Below are positions 44,104-53,158 of a stretch of 64,000 nt of DNA, one piece after another; position 1 is the stretch's first letter, and every line of letters begins with the position of its first letter. Source of the stretch: Calothrix sp. PCC 7716 (GTDB lineage Bacteria > Cyanobacteriota > Cyanobacteriia > Cyanobacteriales > Nostocaceae); assembly GCF_019977735.1 (NCBI RefSeq), contig NZ_AP025018.1:62001-126000 (forward strand), given 5' to 3'. The translations under genes were made by a program, and so were the position numbers. The notes below the pieces were generated by a model that ran no database searches, was not told the DNA's origin, and saw only the letters and a program-made list of their open reading frames with translations.

Positions 44104-45484
44104 TTTCCAATAGGATTTTTAACCTTAATTTTATATTTGGGGTCTGTATGCTCGAAGATTACTATTTTTATCGAGTTTGTGCCTGGTATCACTAAATCTT
44201 AATCAAACAATCCAAAGTCCGGTCGCGTCTATCTATCTAAAGTATGATTGGTTCGATTGCACCTATCTATCCAAAGTATGATTTAATCGAAGCTAATCTT
44301 CAATTGTTACAATAGAATATACTTATAATGCAATAAATTATACATTTTATGTAGTTTAAAACACATACTCTATAATTAAATATCAGGGTGAGGGGTCAAA
44401 TACCGCACTTGATTCAGTTGATACTACTTAATTTTTCTTCAAGCCAATGTGTGAAAAAAACGTTTGAAGAGGTGAGGCGCCATTTGTAGACTCGGAAATA
44501 GACAACGTTGGCTTAGACCGATTGGGTAATGCTTGTATACTTAGTAATAATTCTGTCGTCCTGCTTCCTACTTCCGTTCTCTGCCCTTCTATGGATAAAG
44601 AGTAGAAATATACATCTTTAGCTTAAGTAAAATTTGCATTTATGAGAATTTTCTCATCTTTCTCGTATTGACAAGTCATAGTCAAGCAACTATATTTCTA
44701 GTGGTTATAAAAATAGATTTTTCTGAATTCTCCTATCAATTTTACTTACAGTCTTTCTCAACTTAACTTTGCTAGAGAGATTTTGACCGACCTTCGACCT
44801 TTATGCACAGATAGTAAAATATTAGAGTAGTCTAATAAATAAATTATCTCCTAGGATAGGCATCTCGCATGTCCTAGCACATCCCACGGACAGGCGAGAT
44901 GCCTATCCTACATGTTGATTTGGGGGCATTTATTTAATTGATTTACTCTTAACTCTTGAAATAACTCGGTGCCTGTTAACTATATTAACTATAAAGGTCT
45001 TGGAAAGACTTGTAAGAAAAAACACTTATGCTATACTGTAGCGGGTACAGCGCACGCAGGATGAACTGCTAGGGAGGTTGCGTATCTGCTAAGTTAAAGC
45101 ATGACATAATGCTCGCGGATTCTGGTTTTATCGAGTTTGACTTAACTGGTATCTAAGTTGACTTGATATTTTGTAGCGATGAGTCATAACTTTGTACTTT
45201 TTCATCATGACTTTAGGCTATCATAACTTCTGCCAAAATGGCAAGTATTTCATTACAAAGTATGTTAAGCAAAGTTTTGCTCTTCGATTCGTTGAAGACG
45301 TGAACTGCCACATGGCTTAAGTTAGCCACAGCATTTGCTGACAAGCTTGGTTCTTGTTCAAGAGTAATTAAGTGGTGTGGGATCGCAGGTATTAGAATGG
45401 GCGCGATCAGAAGAGACATGTGTTCCAGCAGATTTGACAACCAAATAAATCTAAACAATTTAGTAGGTAAAGAGGTTAGTAGAT
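44104..45484. other. Long non-coding region upstream of the RTX genes
   Basis: The 1.38-kb gap separates the ABC exporter (-) from the first RTX gene (+). It contains two near-identical 21-bp direct repeats (44229-44249 and 44263-44283, CTATCTATCYAAAGTATGAT core, 34 bp apart) close to the exporter start. The palindromic element at 44852-44910 also lies here. The only longer frame (45213-45491, minus) has no recognisable content. It likely holds promoters for both divergent units, and a small RNA is possible but not demonstrated. Confidence 0.55.
44852..44910. repeat. 59-bp palindromic element
   Basis: The 17-bp arms TAGGATAGGCATCTCGC and GCGAGATGCCTATCCTA are perfectly complementary and surround a smaller TGTCC/GGACA stem. 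It belongs with the GGCATCC/GGATGCC type of dispersed intergenic elements seen elsewhere in the window. Confidence 0.88.
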
Positions 45485-46543
45485 ATGGCAACCCCAGGTA
45501 ATGATATTCTCTTCGGAACTAGTGGTGATGATTTTATAGATGCTCTAGGTGGTAATGACCAAATTTTTGGTGACGATGGAAATGATACGCTCTTAGGTAA
45601 TACAGGAAACGACACTGTTTTTGGTAATGATGGTGAAGATTCTATTGATGGTGGAGGAGGTAGTGACCAACTCTTTGGTGAGGATGGAAATGATCGTATT
45701 TTCGGTCGCGGTGGTACAGATTTTCTTAATGGTGACAATGGTAACGACTTTCTTGATGGTGGAGCAGATAATGATACACTCTTTGGTCAGGAAGGTGAGG
45801 ATACACTTTTAGGTGGTGGTGGAGACGATTCACTGGGTGGGGCACTTCTAGATGCTCAGGGTAATATTATTGACACTGAAGGCGGTAATGACTCGCTCAA
45901 TGGAGGTGCTGGTAACGACACAGCTGATGGTTCCTTTGGCGATGACACAGTAATTGGTGGAATTGGTAATGATTCTCTTTTGGGCGGAGATGGCAGTGAC
46001 TTAATCAATGGCGACGCAGGTTTTGATTTTCTAAATGGTTCTACTGGTAATGACACCTTAACTGGTGGAGCGGACAATGACACTCTCCAAGGAGATTTGG
46101 GTAACGACTCTCTTGACGGAGGAACAGGTAATGATATTCTTAATGGTGGGGATGATAATGATATTCTTTTTGGTGGAGACGGTAATGATACTATAATTGG
46201 TAGTGCTGGTAACGACACCTTGACTGGTGGTATTGGTACTGACAGCTTTACATTCAATGCTTCTAGTGAAGGTATTGATGAGATAACTGACTTTTCTATT
46301 GTTGACGACACTATCCGGGTTTCTGCCGCTGGTTTTGGTGGTGGATTAGTAGCTGGTGTCCTTCCAGCAAGCAGGTTCTTTGTTGGTTCACTAGCTAATG
46401 ATGCTTCGGATCGATTTATCTATGATGCAAACATTGGTGTATTGTACTTCGATGTAGATGGTACAGGTAGTACTTCTCAGGTGGAAATCGCTCGGTTGTC
46501 TGGAAATCCGGCGATTACCCGAAATGACATTGTTGTCTTTTAA
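45485..46543 (+). CDS. RTX calcium-binding secreted protein
   Basis: A 352-residue protein made almost entirely of Gly/Asp-rich nonapeptides (GGxGxDxUx, for example GGNDQIFGDDGNDTLLGNTG) that bind Ca2+ and fold into a parallel beta-roll. There is no N-terminal signal. The last 90 residues are a C-terminal domain (DSFTFNASSEGIDEITDFS ... NPAITRNDIVVF) ending in hydrophobic residues, as in type I secretion substrates. The start MATPGNDILFGTSGDD is standard. No enzyme domain is present, so it is a structural or surface-layer-like RTX protein. The likely exporter is the HlyB/HlyD pair upstream. Confidence 0.92.
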   Translation: MATPGNDILFGTSGDDFIDALGGNDQIFGDDGNDTLLGNTGNDTVFGNDGEDSIDGGGGSDQLFGEDGNDRIFGRGGTDFLNGDNGNDFLDGGADNDTLFGQEGEDTLLGGGGDDSLGGALLDAQGNIIDTEGGNDSLNGGAGNDTADGSFGDDTVIGGIGNDSLLGGDGSDLINGDAGFDFLNGSTGNDTLTGGADNDTLQGDLGNDSLDGGTGNDILNGGDDNDILFGGDGNDTIIGSAGNDTLTGGIGTDSFTFNASSEGIDEITDFSIVDDTIRVSAAGFGGGLVAGVLPASRFFVGSLANDASDRFIYDANIGVLYFDVDGTGSTSQVEIARLSGNPAITRNDIVVF

Positions 46544-46559
46544 ACAAACATCAAAAAAT

Positions 46560-46588
46560 GTAGGGACGTAGCAGTGCTACGCCTCTAC
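46560..46588. repeat. Imperfect palindrome behind RTX gene (GTAGAGACG family)
   Basis: GTAGGGACGTAGCA and TGCTACGCCTCTAC pair except for one G-T and one A-C position. It lies 17 bp after the RTX stop, so it could form the 3' end hairpin of that transcript. Confidence 0.75.
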
Positions 46589-46835
46589 TCCCAGATTTTA
46601 GATGACAGTCTAATCATAAAATTCAGGTCTTCTACTCAAGGGATAAATTGAAATGAATACTAAAATTTTAACTGTTGTTAGTAACATTACTGAAAGCTTT
46701 TCATATCTTCTCACTATGTCTTTGGCGCCCCTCTCTCAAGTTTGAGGGGGGGAGAAGATAGTGAGAAATCCAACAGACTTCGTATTGTGCAGATGCACAG
46801 TTTGAGTAACAAATCTGAAATAGGAATTCTAGATT

Positions 46836-48014
46836 ATGCCAGTATTTAATGGAACCGCAGACAAAGATACTATTCAGGGTGGCAATCAAGCCGATACTAT
46901 CAGAGGCTTTGCCGGTGAAGATGAACTTTTCGGCAATGGTGGTGCTGACCTAATTCGAGGAGGACTCGATAAGGACACTTTGTTTGGTGGAAACGGTAAC
47001 GATAGACTATTTGGGGATGAAGGCGAGGACTCACTGTATGGTGAGAATGGCGCCGACACCTTAATTGGTAGTACTAACGCGACAACAGATGATCTCAGCA
47101 AAGACTTCCTTGATGGTGGTGCTGGCGCTGACTGGGTTTATGGTGGCTTTGAAGATACTGCTCTAGGTGGTGCTGGAAATGACACCGTAGTTGGTAGCTC
47201 CTCTGATGACGCGCTGTATGGCGATGGCACAAAAGACGACTCAATTATCGGTGGTGCTGACTCCGTATTTGGTGGAGCAGGTAACGATACCCTTTACGGA
47301 GAAGGTGACGATACAATTGGTGGCGCTGGTGACATCCTTGATGGTGGTATTGGTGATGACACCCTCTATGGCTACGCCGGAAACGACACCCTTTTAGGTG
47401 GAGATGGTATCGACTACCTCGACGGTGGTGACGGTGATGACGTTCTTAATGGTGGCGCAGGTGCAAGCACTCTCTTAGGTGGTGCTGGTACTGAAAACAT
47501 CACTGGTGGTACTGAAGGTGACTTGATTGATGGTGGCGAAGGCGCCGACTTCCTAAGTGGACTCGATGGCAATGACACCATCACTGGCGACAGTGGAGAA
47601 GTAAGTCTCTCTGGTAATGACACCATCCTTGGTGGAATTGGCGATGACTTCCTCAATGGCGGTTCTGGTGCAGATAGCATCGTAGGTGGGCAAGGAAATG
47701 ATACCCTCTCTGGTGGTGCAGACGCTGAAGGTCAAATTGCGGGCGACACACTTATTGGCGGCGCTGGTTTTGACATTTTTGTATTAGAAGATACAGGATT
47801 TGAGCCAGCAGACCCAGGTGAACCACCAGTACCCGCTCCTTTAGGTGACAGAATCCAAGGCTTCGTCAAAGGTCAAGACTTCATTGACTTCGACTTTGGT
47901 CTCGTGACAATTGGTGCTAGCGGCAATAATTCTGTAATTACACTGACAGAAACTAGCGAAATCTTAGCAACTGTGATTGGTGTACAGATTACAGAGTCAG
48001 ATTTTCTTGCTTAA
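46836..48014 (+). CDS. RTX calcium-binding secreted protein
   Basis: A second RTX protein, 392 residues, starting MPVFNGTADKDTIQGGNQAD. Dense Gly/Asp nonapeptides run to about residue 310. A beta-rich C-terminal domain follows (DIFVLEDTGFEPADPGEPPV ... FVKGQDFIDFDFGLVTIG ... VIGVQITESDFLA). There is no signal peptide and the terminal motif resembles type I export signals. It lies 292 bp after the first RTX gene. The repeats differ at the protein level from the first copy, so the pair is an old duplication rather than a recent one. GGCGCC occurs at least twice. Confidence 0.92.
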   Translation: MPVFNGTADKDTIQGGNQADTIRGFAGEDELFGNGGADLIRGGLDKDTLFGGNGNDRLFGDEGEDSLYGENGADTLIGSTNATTDDLSKDFLDGGAGADWVYGGFEDTALGGAGNDTVVGSSSDDALYGDGTKDDSIIGGADSVFGGAGNDTLYGEGDDTIGGAGDILDGGIGDDTLYGYAGNDTLLGGDGIDYLDGGDGDDVLNGGAGASTLLGGAGTENITGGTEGDLIDGGEGADFLSGLDGNDTITGDSGEVSLSGNDTILGGIGDDFLNGGSGADSIVGGQGNDTLSGGADAEGQIAGDTLIGGAGFDIFVLEDTGFEPADPGEPPVPAPLGDRIQGFVKGQDFIDFDFGLVTIGASGNNSVITLTETSEILATVIGVQITESDFLA

Positions 48015-48217
48015 AAAGTGGGCAACTACAGGGTTGTACTTGGTAAAAACCTAGTACAAACCTGATAGATTACCACACTGACCGGAGGGTAGCAGCGTCG
48101 TCAGAATTCGCTTTAGCTACTCTTCGGAACTACATTATTTTAATCTCCTGTTTTTGCCAAATGGAAGGGCAGGAGAAAAAACTTTGCATTTTGGAGATGT
48201 CTAGTTTGAAAACAGCC

Positions 48218-50287
48218 ATGCGTATTTTATTTCTCCACCCCAATTTCCCAGCTCAATTTCGTCATGTAGCCGCAGCTTTAGCCAAGAATAAAAGCAACGA
48301 AGTTTTTTTCGGTACGACTCGTCGCGAAGGAAGCTTACCTGGGGTTAACAAGATTTTTTATAAAGCGAAACGGGAAGCACGACCGGAAACTCATCACTAT
48401 GTTAGACCTCTGGAAAATGCAGTCCTTCAGGGTCAGGCTGTGTTTCGCATGGCAGAACAGCTAAAGGCTAAGGGATTTGTACCTGATGTAGTTTATGGTC
48501 ATTCGGGTTGGGGTCCAACGCTATTTATTAAAGATATTTTTCCTCAAGCGAAATTGCTGTGTTATTTCGAGTGGTTTTATCACGCTCATGGTTCCGATGC
48601 TGATTTTGACCCCAATGAATCGCTAACTGCTGATGATGAAGCCCGAATTCGCATCAAAAATGCGCCGATTTTGCAAGATTTATATAGCTGCAATCGCGGT
48701 CTTTCTCCAACCTATTGGCAACGTCAGCAGTTTCCTTCCGAATATCAAGGTAAAATTAATGTTCTGCATGATGGGATTGATACTGACTTTTTCCGTCCTA
48801 AACCAGGGGCAAAGTTAGTACTAGCAAGTAAAAACCTTGACCTTTCCCATGTTGATGAAATTGTTACTTATGCAACTAGAGGCATGGAACCTTATCGAGG
48901 TTTCCCGCAATTTATGGAAGCAGTTTCCTTACTTCAGCAGCGAAGACCAAATTGTCATGTAGTGGTTGTAGGGGAAAATCGAGTAGCCTATGGTAAAAAG
49001 CTGCCTGATGATCAAACGTATAAAGATTTGATGCTGAATCAATTTACCATAGACCAAAGCCGAATTCACTTTACAGGTTGGCTGCCTTACGAAGAATATT
49101 TGCAAGTTCTTCAAGCATCTTCGGCTCATGTTTACTTAACCCGTCCGTTTGTTTTATCCTGGTCATTACTGGAATCACTGTGTACAGGTTGTTTGGTAGT
49201 AGGTTCTCGAACTGCTCCTGTGATGGAAGTCATTCAAGATGGGGTTAATGGTTTGTTAGCTGACTTTTTCTCACCCCAAGAAATTTGCGAGCGCATTGAG
49301 GAAGCACTCAATCATCCCGATAAAATGGCGCCCATTCGCGCCAAAGCCAGGGAAACAGTAGAAAAATACTATAATTTGTCACTTCTATTACCCAAACACC
49401 TGCACTGGATACAACATCAAGAAGACGATAGGAAATTAATATTCCCAAGTAGCGAAATCAAGAATACTTTAAAAGTATTATTAAGTACAAATGATTCAGT
49501 GAATAATAAGTCTCAGGACTCAGAAAAAATCACTCAGCTATCAACAGAAGTCCTACAGATCAATAATCGTAAAGTGACAGCTGAAGAAATAGTGCCTTTG
49601 TTAAGTCAGTATCAAATGCTGCCTAAACTTAAACAAGAACTAGTAATTGAAGAGGCAATCGCACCCTTTAGTTGTACTCCTGAAGAAGAAGCAAAGTGTC
49701 ACAAAGAATTTTGCCAACAAAATCAATTAACATCAGAATTTGAACGCCAAACTTGGTTACAACAACAAGGATTAACCGAAGCACAATTTCTAGAATTAGC
49801 GACTCGAAAGCTAAGAATTGAAAAATTTCAACAAGCGACTTGGGGTAGTCGTTTAGAATCCTACTTCCTGAAACTCAAACAACAACTTGACCAGGTTATC
49901 TACTCTCTGATTCGCGTTCGAGATGCAGATTTAGCGCGCGAAATTTACTTTCGTCTTTTAGAAGACGAACAACCTTTTGCGGAATTAGCAAGACAATATT
50001 CCGAAGGTACAGAAACTTCTACAGGTGGTTTAATTGGTCCAGTTCCTCTTTCATCACCCCATCCAAAATTAGCCCAAATTCTCACTATCAATCAACCAGG
50101 TCACTTATCACCCCCAACGCGCGTCGGTGAATGGTGGATAATTGTCCGCTTGGAAAAGCTTTTACCCGCTAAATTAGACGAACCAATGAAACAAAAATTA
50201 TTGAATGAACTATTTACAACTTGGCTTCAGGAACAACTCAAAGAAGCAACTACAAAACAACCGTTAGAAATCAAAAAAACGGCTTAG
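48218..50287 (+). CDS. Family-4-like glycosyltransferase fused to parvulin-type isomerase
   Basis: Residues 1-400 (counted from MRILFLHPNFPAQFRH at 48218) form a GT-B glycosyltransferase: GIDTDFFRPK, YRGFPQFMEAVSLL, and the nucleotide-sugar end SWSLLESLCTGCLVVGS with the family E motif (LLESLCTG) and DGVNGLL. After a linker, residues 510-690 resemble a SurA/PpiC unit: a helical segment (FCQQNQLTSEFERQTWLQQQ), then parvulin core sequences VRDADLAREIYFRLLEDEQP, FAELARQYSEGTETSTGGLIGPVP and GEWWIIVRLEKLLPAKLDEP. Such isomerases often accompany HlyB/HlyD exporters in cyanobacteria; the fusion to a glycosyltransferase is unusual. It could glycosylate and fold RTX cargo before export (inference). 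The frame is open to ATG 48161. Confidence 0.85.
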   Translation: MRILFLHPNFPAQFRHVAAALAKNKSNEVFFGTTRREGSLPGVNKIFYKAKREARPETHHYVRPLENAVLQGQAVFRMAEQLKAKGFVPDVVYGHSGWGPTLFIKDIFPQAKLLCYFEWFYHAHGSDADFDPNESLTADDEARIRIKNAPILQDLYSCNRGLSPTYWQRQQFPSEYQGKINVLHDGIDTDFFRPKPGAKLVLASKNLDLSHVDEIVTYATRGMEPYRGFPQFMEAVSLLQQRRPNCHVVVVGENRVAYGKKLPDDQTYKDLMLNQFTIDQSRIHFTGWLPYEEYLQVLQASSAHVYLTRPFVLSWSLLESLCTGCLVVGSRTAPVMEVIQDGVNGLLADFFSPQEICERIEEALNHPDKMAPIRAKARETVEKYYNLSLLLPKHLHWIQHQEDDRKLIFPSSEIKNTLKVLLSTNDSVNNKSQDSEKITQLSTEVLQINNRKVTAEEIVPLLSQYQMLPKLKQELVIEEAIAPFSCTPEEEAKCHKEFCQQNQLTSEFERQTWLQQQGLTEAQFLELATRKLRIEKFQQATWGSRLESYFLKLKQQLDQVIYSLIRVRDADLAREIYFRLLEDEQPFAELARQYSEGTETSTGGLIGPVPLSSPHPKLAQILTINQPGHLSPPTRVGEWWIIVRLEKLLPAKLDEPMKQKLLNELFTTWLQEQLKEATTKQPLEIKKTA

Positions 50288-50366
50288 TAACCTATGTTGG
50301 GTTTCGCTTTGAGCTATACCCAACTTAAGATTTAACAGATTGAAATAATTTAGAGGATTTTATACA

Positions 50367-51809
50367 ATGGTAGCTCAAGACTTTAGCAATCAAGTTCTGG
50401 TTGGAAATAATTTTAACGGTCAAAACCTGAATGGCTCAAATTTTTTCAAATCCACTCTTACAAATGTCCAATTTGTTGGTACAGGGTTAAGAGGTACTAA
50501 TTTTGAGGAATCTAAATGGTTCAATGTTAATGCATCTAATGCAATTTTTGCTCCTAATAACAACTTCCCATCACCAGCTAATTTGTTCAAGGCGACATTA
50601 GAGAATGTGAATCTTAGTGGGGCAAACCTCAGACAAGCCAATCTATCATTAATCGATACAAAATTCATCAACTTGTCAAACGCCAATCTTACCAATGCTA
50701 TTCTACGTGAAGCTAATCTCAGCGGGGAACAGTCGGAGCGACCAAACCTTGCAGGAGCGAACTTTACTGGCGCCGATTTATTTAAGGCAAAGTTAAAAGC
50801 TGCGGATTTGACGGGTGCAAATTTTACAAATGCGAAGTTTGAAGAAACTGAGCTTGAAGCAACTCTTTTTGTCAATGTTAATGCAACAGGTGCTGATTTC
50901 CGATTAGCAAAACTTACAGATATCACTCTACAAAATTCTATATTTGACTTGGCTAATTTCAGTGGTGTTTCTTTAAGCGATGCGCCACTCGAACCAGGTC
51001 AAGTAGGTAATATCAAGTTTCGTGGTGCGAATTTAAGTGGTTCCCTTGTAGATGATGCCGTTCTAACTGGTGCTGATTTTAGTCCCTCTGGTAGCACAAT
51101 TACTAACCTCACTGGCGCCAAATTTGATGACACTGATTTAAGTGGAGCGAATTTCACCCAAGCCAACGCAGAAGGAGTCTTTATTAACGGACTTGCCATT
51201 GGTGCAAATTTCACGAATGCCAATTTAACTAACGCTGACCTGTCGAAGGGTAATTTCACAGATGCGATTTTTATTGGTGCTGACCTCACAGGTGCAATTG
51301 CAGTTGATGCAATTGGTTTAATTGTAGGAGATGCTTTAGATAACACTCTCAACGGCACAACAGGAAAGGATAATATCTTTGGTAATGCAGGCAATGATAC
51401 CCTAACTGGTGATGCTGGTAATGATTATCTCGATGGCGGTGCTGGTGCTGATAACCTGAATGGAGGTGCTGGTGCTGACACCCTTGCTGGTGGAGCTGGT
51501 GCTGATAATCTAACTGGAGCAGGTGGTAATGATACTTTAATTGGTGGTGGAGGAAACGATATTATGAATGGTGGCATCGGTAATGATACCTTTATTTTTG
51601 CATCGGGGTTTGGAAGCGACCGCATTAATGGTTTTGCAGACGGTGCAGACAAAATTAACTTGACAGCATTTGCAACCAATTTCGGGTCTATGGTGGTGAC
51701 TCAAAATGGTGCAAACGCGGTTATTTCCAGTTCGCTGTTCGGTACAAATACGATTACCTTAGCAAACTTTACTGCTAGCAATGTTGATGCTACCGACTTT
51801 ATCTTTTAA
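50367..51809 (+). CDS. Pentapeptide-repeat/RTX fusion protein
   Basis: A 480-residue protein. Residues 1-310 are pentapeptide repeats (A(D/N)LxX: ANLSGANLRQANLS, GADLFKAKLKAADLTGANFT, NANLTNADLSKGNF) that should form a right-handed beta-helix. Residues 315-405 are RTX nonapeptides (GNAGNDTLTGDAGNDYLDGG). A C-terminal segment (FADGADKINLTAFATNFGS ... NVDATDFIF) ends like a type I secretion signal. No N-terminal signal is seen. It is transcribed with the glycosyltransferase-isomerase gene (79 bp apart). It is probably another cargo of the exporter, displaying a beta-helix outside the cell; that role is inferred. Confidence 0.9.
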   Translation: MVAQDFSNQVLVGNNFNGQNLNGSNFFKSTLTNVQFVGTGLRGTNFEESKWFNVNASNAIFAPNNNFPSPANLFKATLENVNLSGANLRQANLSLIDTKFINLSNANLTNAILREANLSGEQSERPNLAGANFTGADLFKAKLKAADLTGANFTNAKFEETELEATLFVNVNATGADFRLAKLTDITLQNSIFDLANFSGVSLSDAPLEPGQVGNIKFRGANLSGSLVDDAVLTGADFSPSGSTITNLTGAKFDDTDLSGANFTQANAEGVFINGLAIGANFTNANLTNADLSKGNFTDAIFIGADLTGAIAVDAIGLIVGDALDNTLNGTTGKDNIFGNAGNDTLTGDAGNDYLDGGAGADNLNGGAGADTLAGGAGADNLTGAGGNDTLIGGGGNDIMNGGIGNDTFIFASGFGSDRINGFADGADKINLTAFATNFGSMVVTQNGANAVISSSLFGTNTITLANFTASNVDATDFIF

Positions 51810-51827
51810 CTTTTTTAATTAGCTGCG

Positions 51828-51860
51828 AGATTCCTGACTTTTTTTAGAAGTCAGGAATCT
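51828..51860. terminator. 13-bp hairpin after pentapeptide-RTX gene
   Basis: AGATTCCTGACTT and AAGTCAGGAATCT pair perfectly around a T-rich 7-nt loop, 18 bp after the stop codon. The downstream plus-strand sequence has only a short A/T tract, so termination efficiency is uncertain. Confidence 0.75.
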
Positions 51861-51896
51861 AACTAACACAGTGTCCAAATGTTTTAAAGTAAGCCA

Positions 51897-52766
51897 ATGC
51901 GGATACTTCTTACAATTGCCCACTTTTTTCGACCCGATAGCAAAGGTAAGCACGCTTCCCAAAGAAAAAACCCCCAACCGCGCGTACAGGCGTTGCGTGA
52001 AAGCATTACAAACTTGCATCAGCTATTTGGTCAATCACAAACTATTATTAATATTGCTCAAAGGTTAGCTTTTCCAGCTAACCAACCTCAACATAACCAA
52101 ATCGATATTATTATTTGTACTACTCAAGGTTGTCATTTACTCGAACAACTATCTTTACCATCACATTTTTATCAGCATTATCCGACTCAAGCCGAGCCTT
52201 TGCTATTAGGATTTGAATGTCAAGCGCTGTTGAGAGACTGTTTAGGTAAATATGATTATTACTGTTTTATAGAAGATGATTTAATTATTCATGACCCTTG
52301 GTTTTTTGTAAAATTAAATTGGTTCACTCAACAAGCCGGTGATACTAACCTGCTGCAACCAAACCGTTATGAAGTTTCTATCAATAATCTTACCGATAAA
52401 GCCTATATTGATGGCGATTTACTTCCAAGAGTAACCGCACGATTTCAAAATGTGCAAGAGCGTGCGGAACTCAAAGGTATAATCATGGGGATACCAATTA
52501 CTTTTCATCGCGCTCTAAATCCTCACTCAGGTTGTTATTTTTTGAATGCCAATCAAATGACTCATTGGGCAAAGCAAGCGCATTTTCTCGACCGAGATAC
52601 GAGTTTTGTTAGCCCTTTAGAAAGTGCTGCGACCTTGGGTATTATGAAGACATTTAGAATTTATAAAACAGAACCACAGCAGGCAAATTTTTTAGAAATT
52701 CAGCATTTTGGTACAAGCTTTTTAAGCTTGATTGGCAGTCAGGTAGCTTTAGCTACTTCCAACTAA
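51897..52766 (+). CDS. Glycosyltransferase-like protein with EDD motif
   Basis: A 289-residue cytoplasmic protein. Seen: MRILLTIAHFFRPD at the start, a central CFIEDDLIIHDPWFFVKLNW that looks like the metal-binding acidic motif of GT-A glycosyltransferases, and a C-terminal HSGCYFLNANQMTHWAKQ ... SPLESAATLGIMKTFRIYK. No membrane span. I cannot assign a CAZy family by eye. It is the last gene of the run of RTX and modification genes on the plus strand, so it may modify a secreted RTX protein or a surface glycan. Confidence 0.6.
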   Translation: MRILLTIAHFFRPDSKGKHASQRKNPQPRVQALRESITNLHQLFGQSQTIINIAQRLAFPANQPQHNQIDIIICTTQGCHLLEQLSLPSHFYQHYPTQAEPLLLGFECQALLRDCLGKYDYYCFIEDDLIIHDPWFFVKLNWFTQQAGDTNLLQPNRYEVSINNLTDKAYIDGDLLPRVTARFQNVQERAELKGIIMGIPITFHRALNPHSGCYFLNANQMTHWAKQAHFLDRDTSFVSPLESAATLGIMKTFRIYKTEPQQANFLEIQHFGTSFLSLIGSQVALATSN

Positions 52767-53158
52767 TTAGTAATAATAAATCTTTAGCTACTTTCAATAC
52801 CAAATCTTTTTCTATACTTAAATTAAGTTTGGCATTATAAAAATGAGTATGTCAAATAGTGAAAATTGCCGAGTACGTTTAAGCGCATGAACCCACGTAC
52901 AAGAATGCCCAACACTGTGTCATTCTATTTTTCTCCCGTTAAAATATTTTTTGCGCTATGACTTACACGTATTGTCTGTGTCATTAATTATAACGTAATC
53001 CAACTCTTTCCTCTTTGCCCTCTGCGTCGGTCGTGGTAAAAATAATCACTTATATTGCACAAGCTAGGCGCCTACTAGCAATTTGACAAAAATTGAGTAT
53101 CATTACGTTGTACATTCGCGTTCTAAGTGCCTAACAGCACATATTTTCAAGTATACAG
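52767..53158. other. Intergenic region
   Basis: AT-rich 392 bp without credible coding potential. A TAGGCGCCTA palindrome is centred at about 53067. No terminator-like hairpin was recognised. It should hold the promoter of the gene at 53159. Confidence 0.4.

Noticed and set aside
45213-45491. 92-codon minus-strand frame upstream of the first RTX gene
   Set aside because: No recognisable sequence features, and it overlaps the likely promoter and start of the RTX gene.
45856-46311. Long minus-strand Ser/Pro/Leu frames opposite the RTX and pentapeptide genes
   Set aside because: Repetitive coding sequences create open antisense frames; none has a start context or domain.
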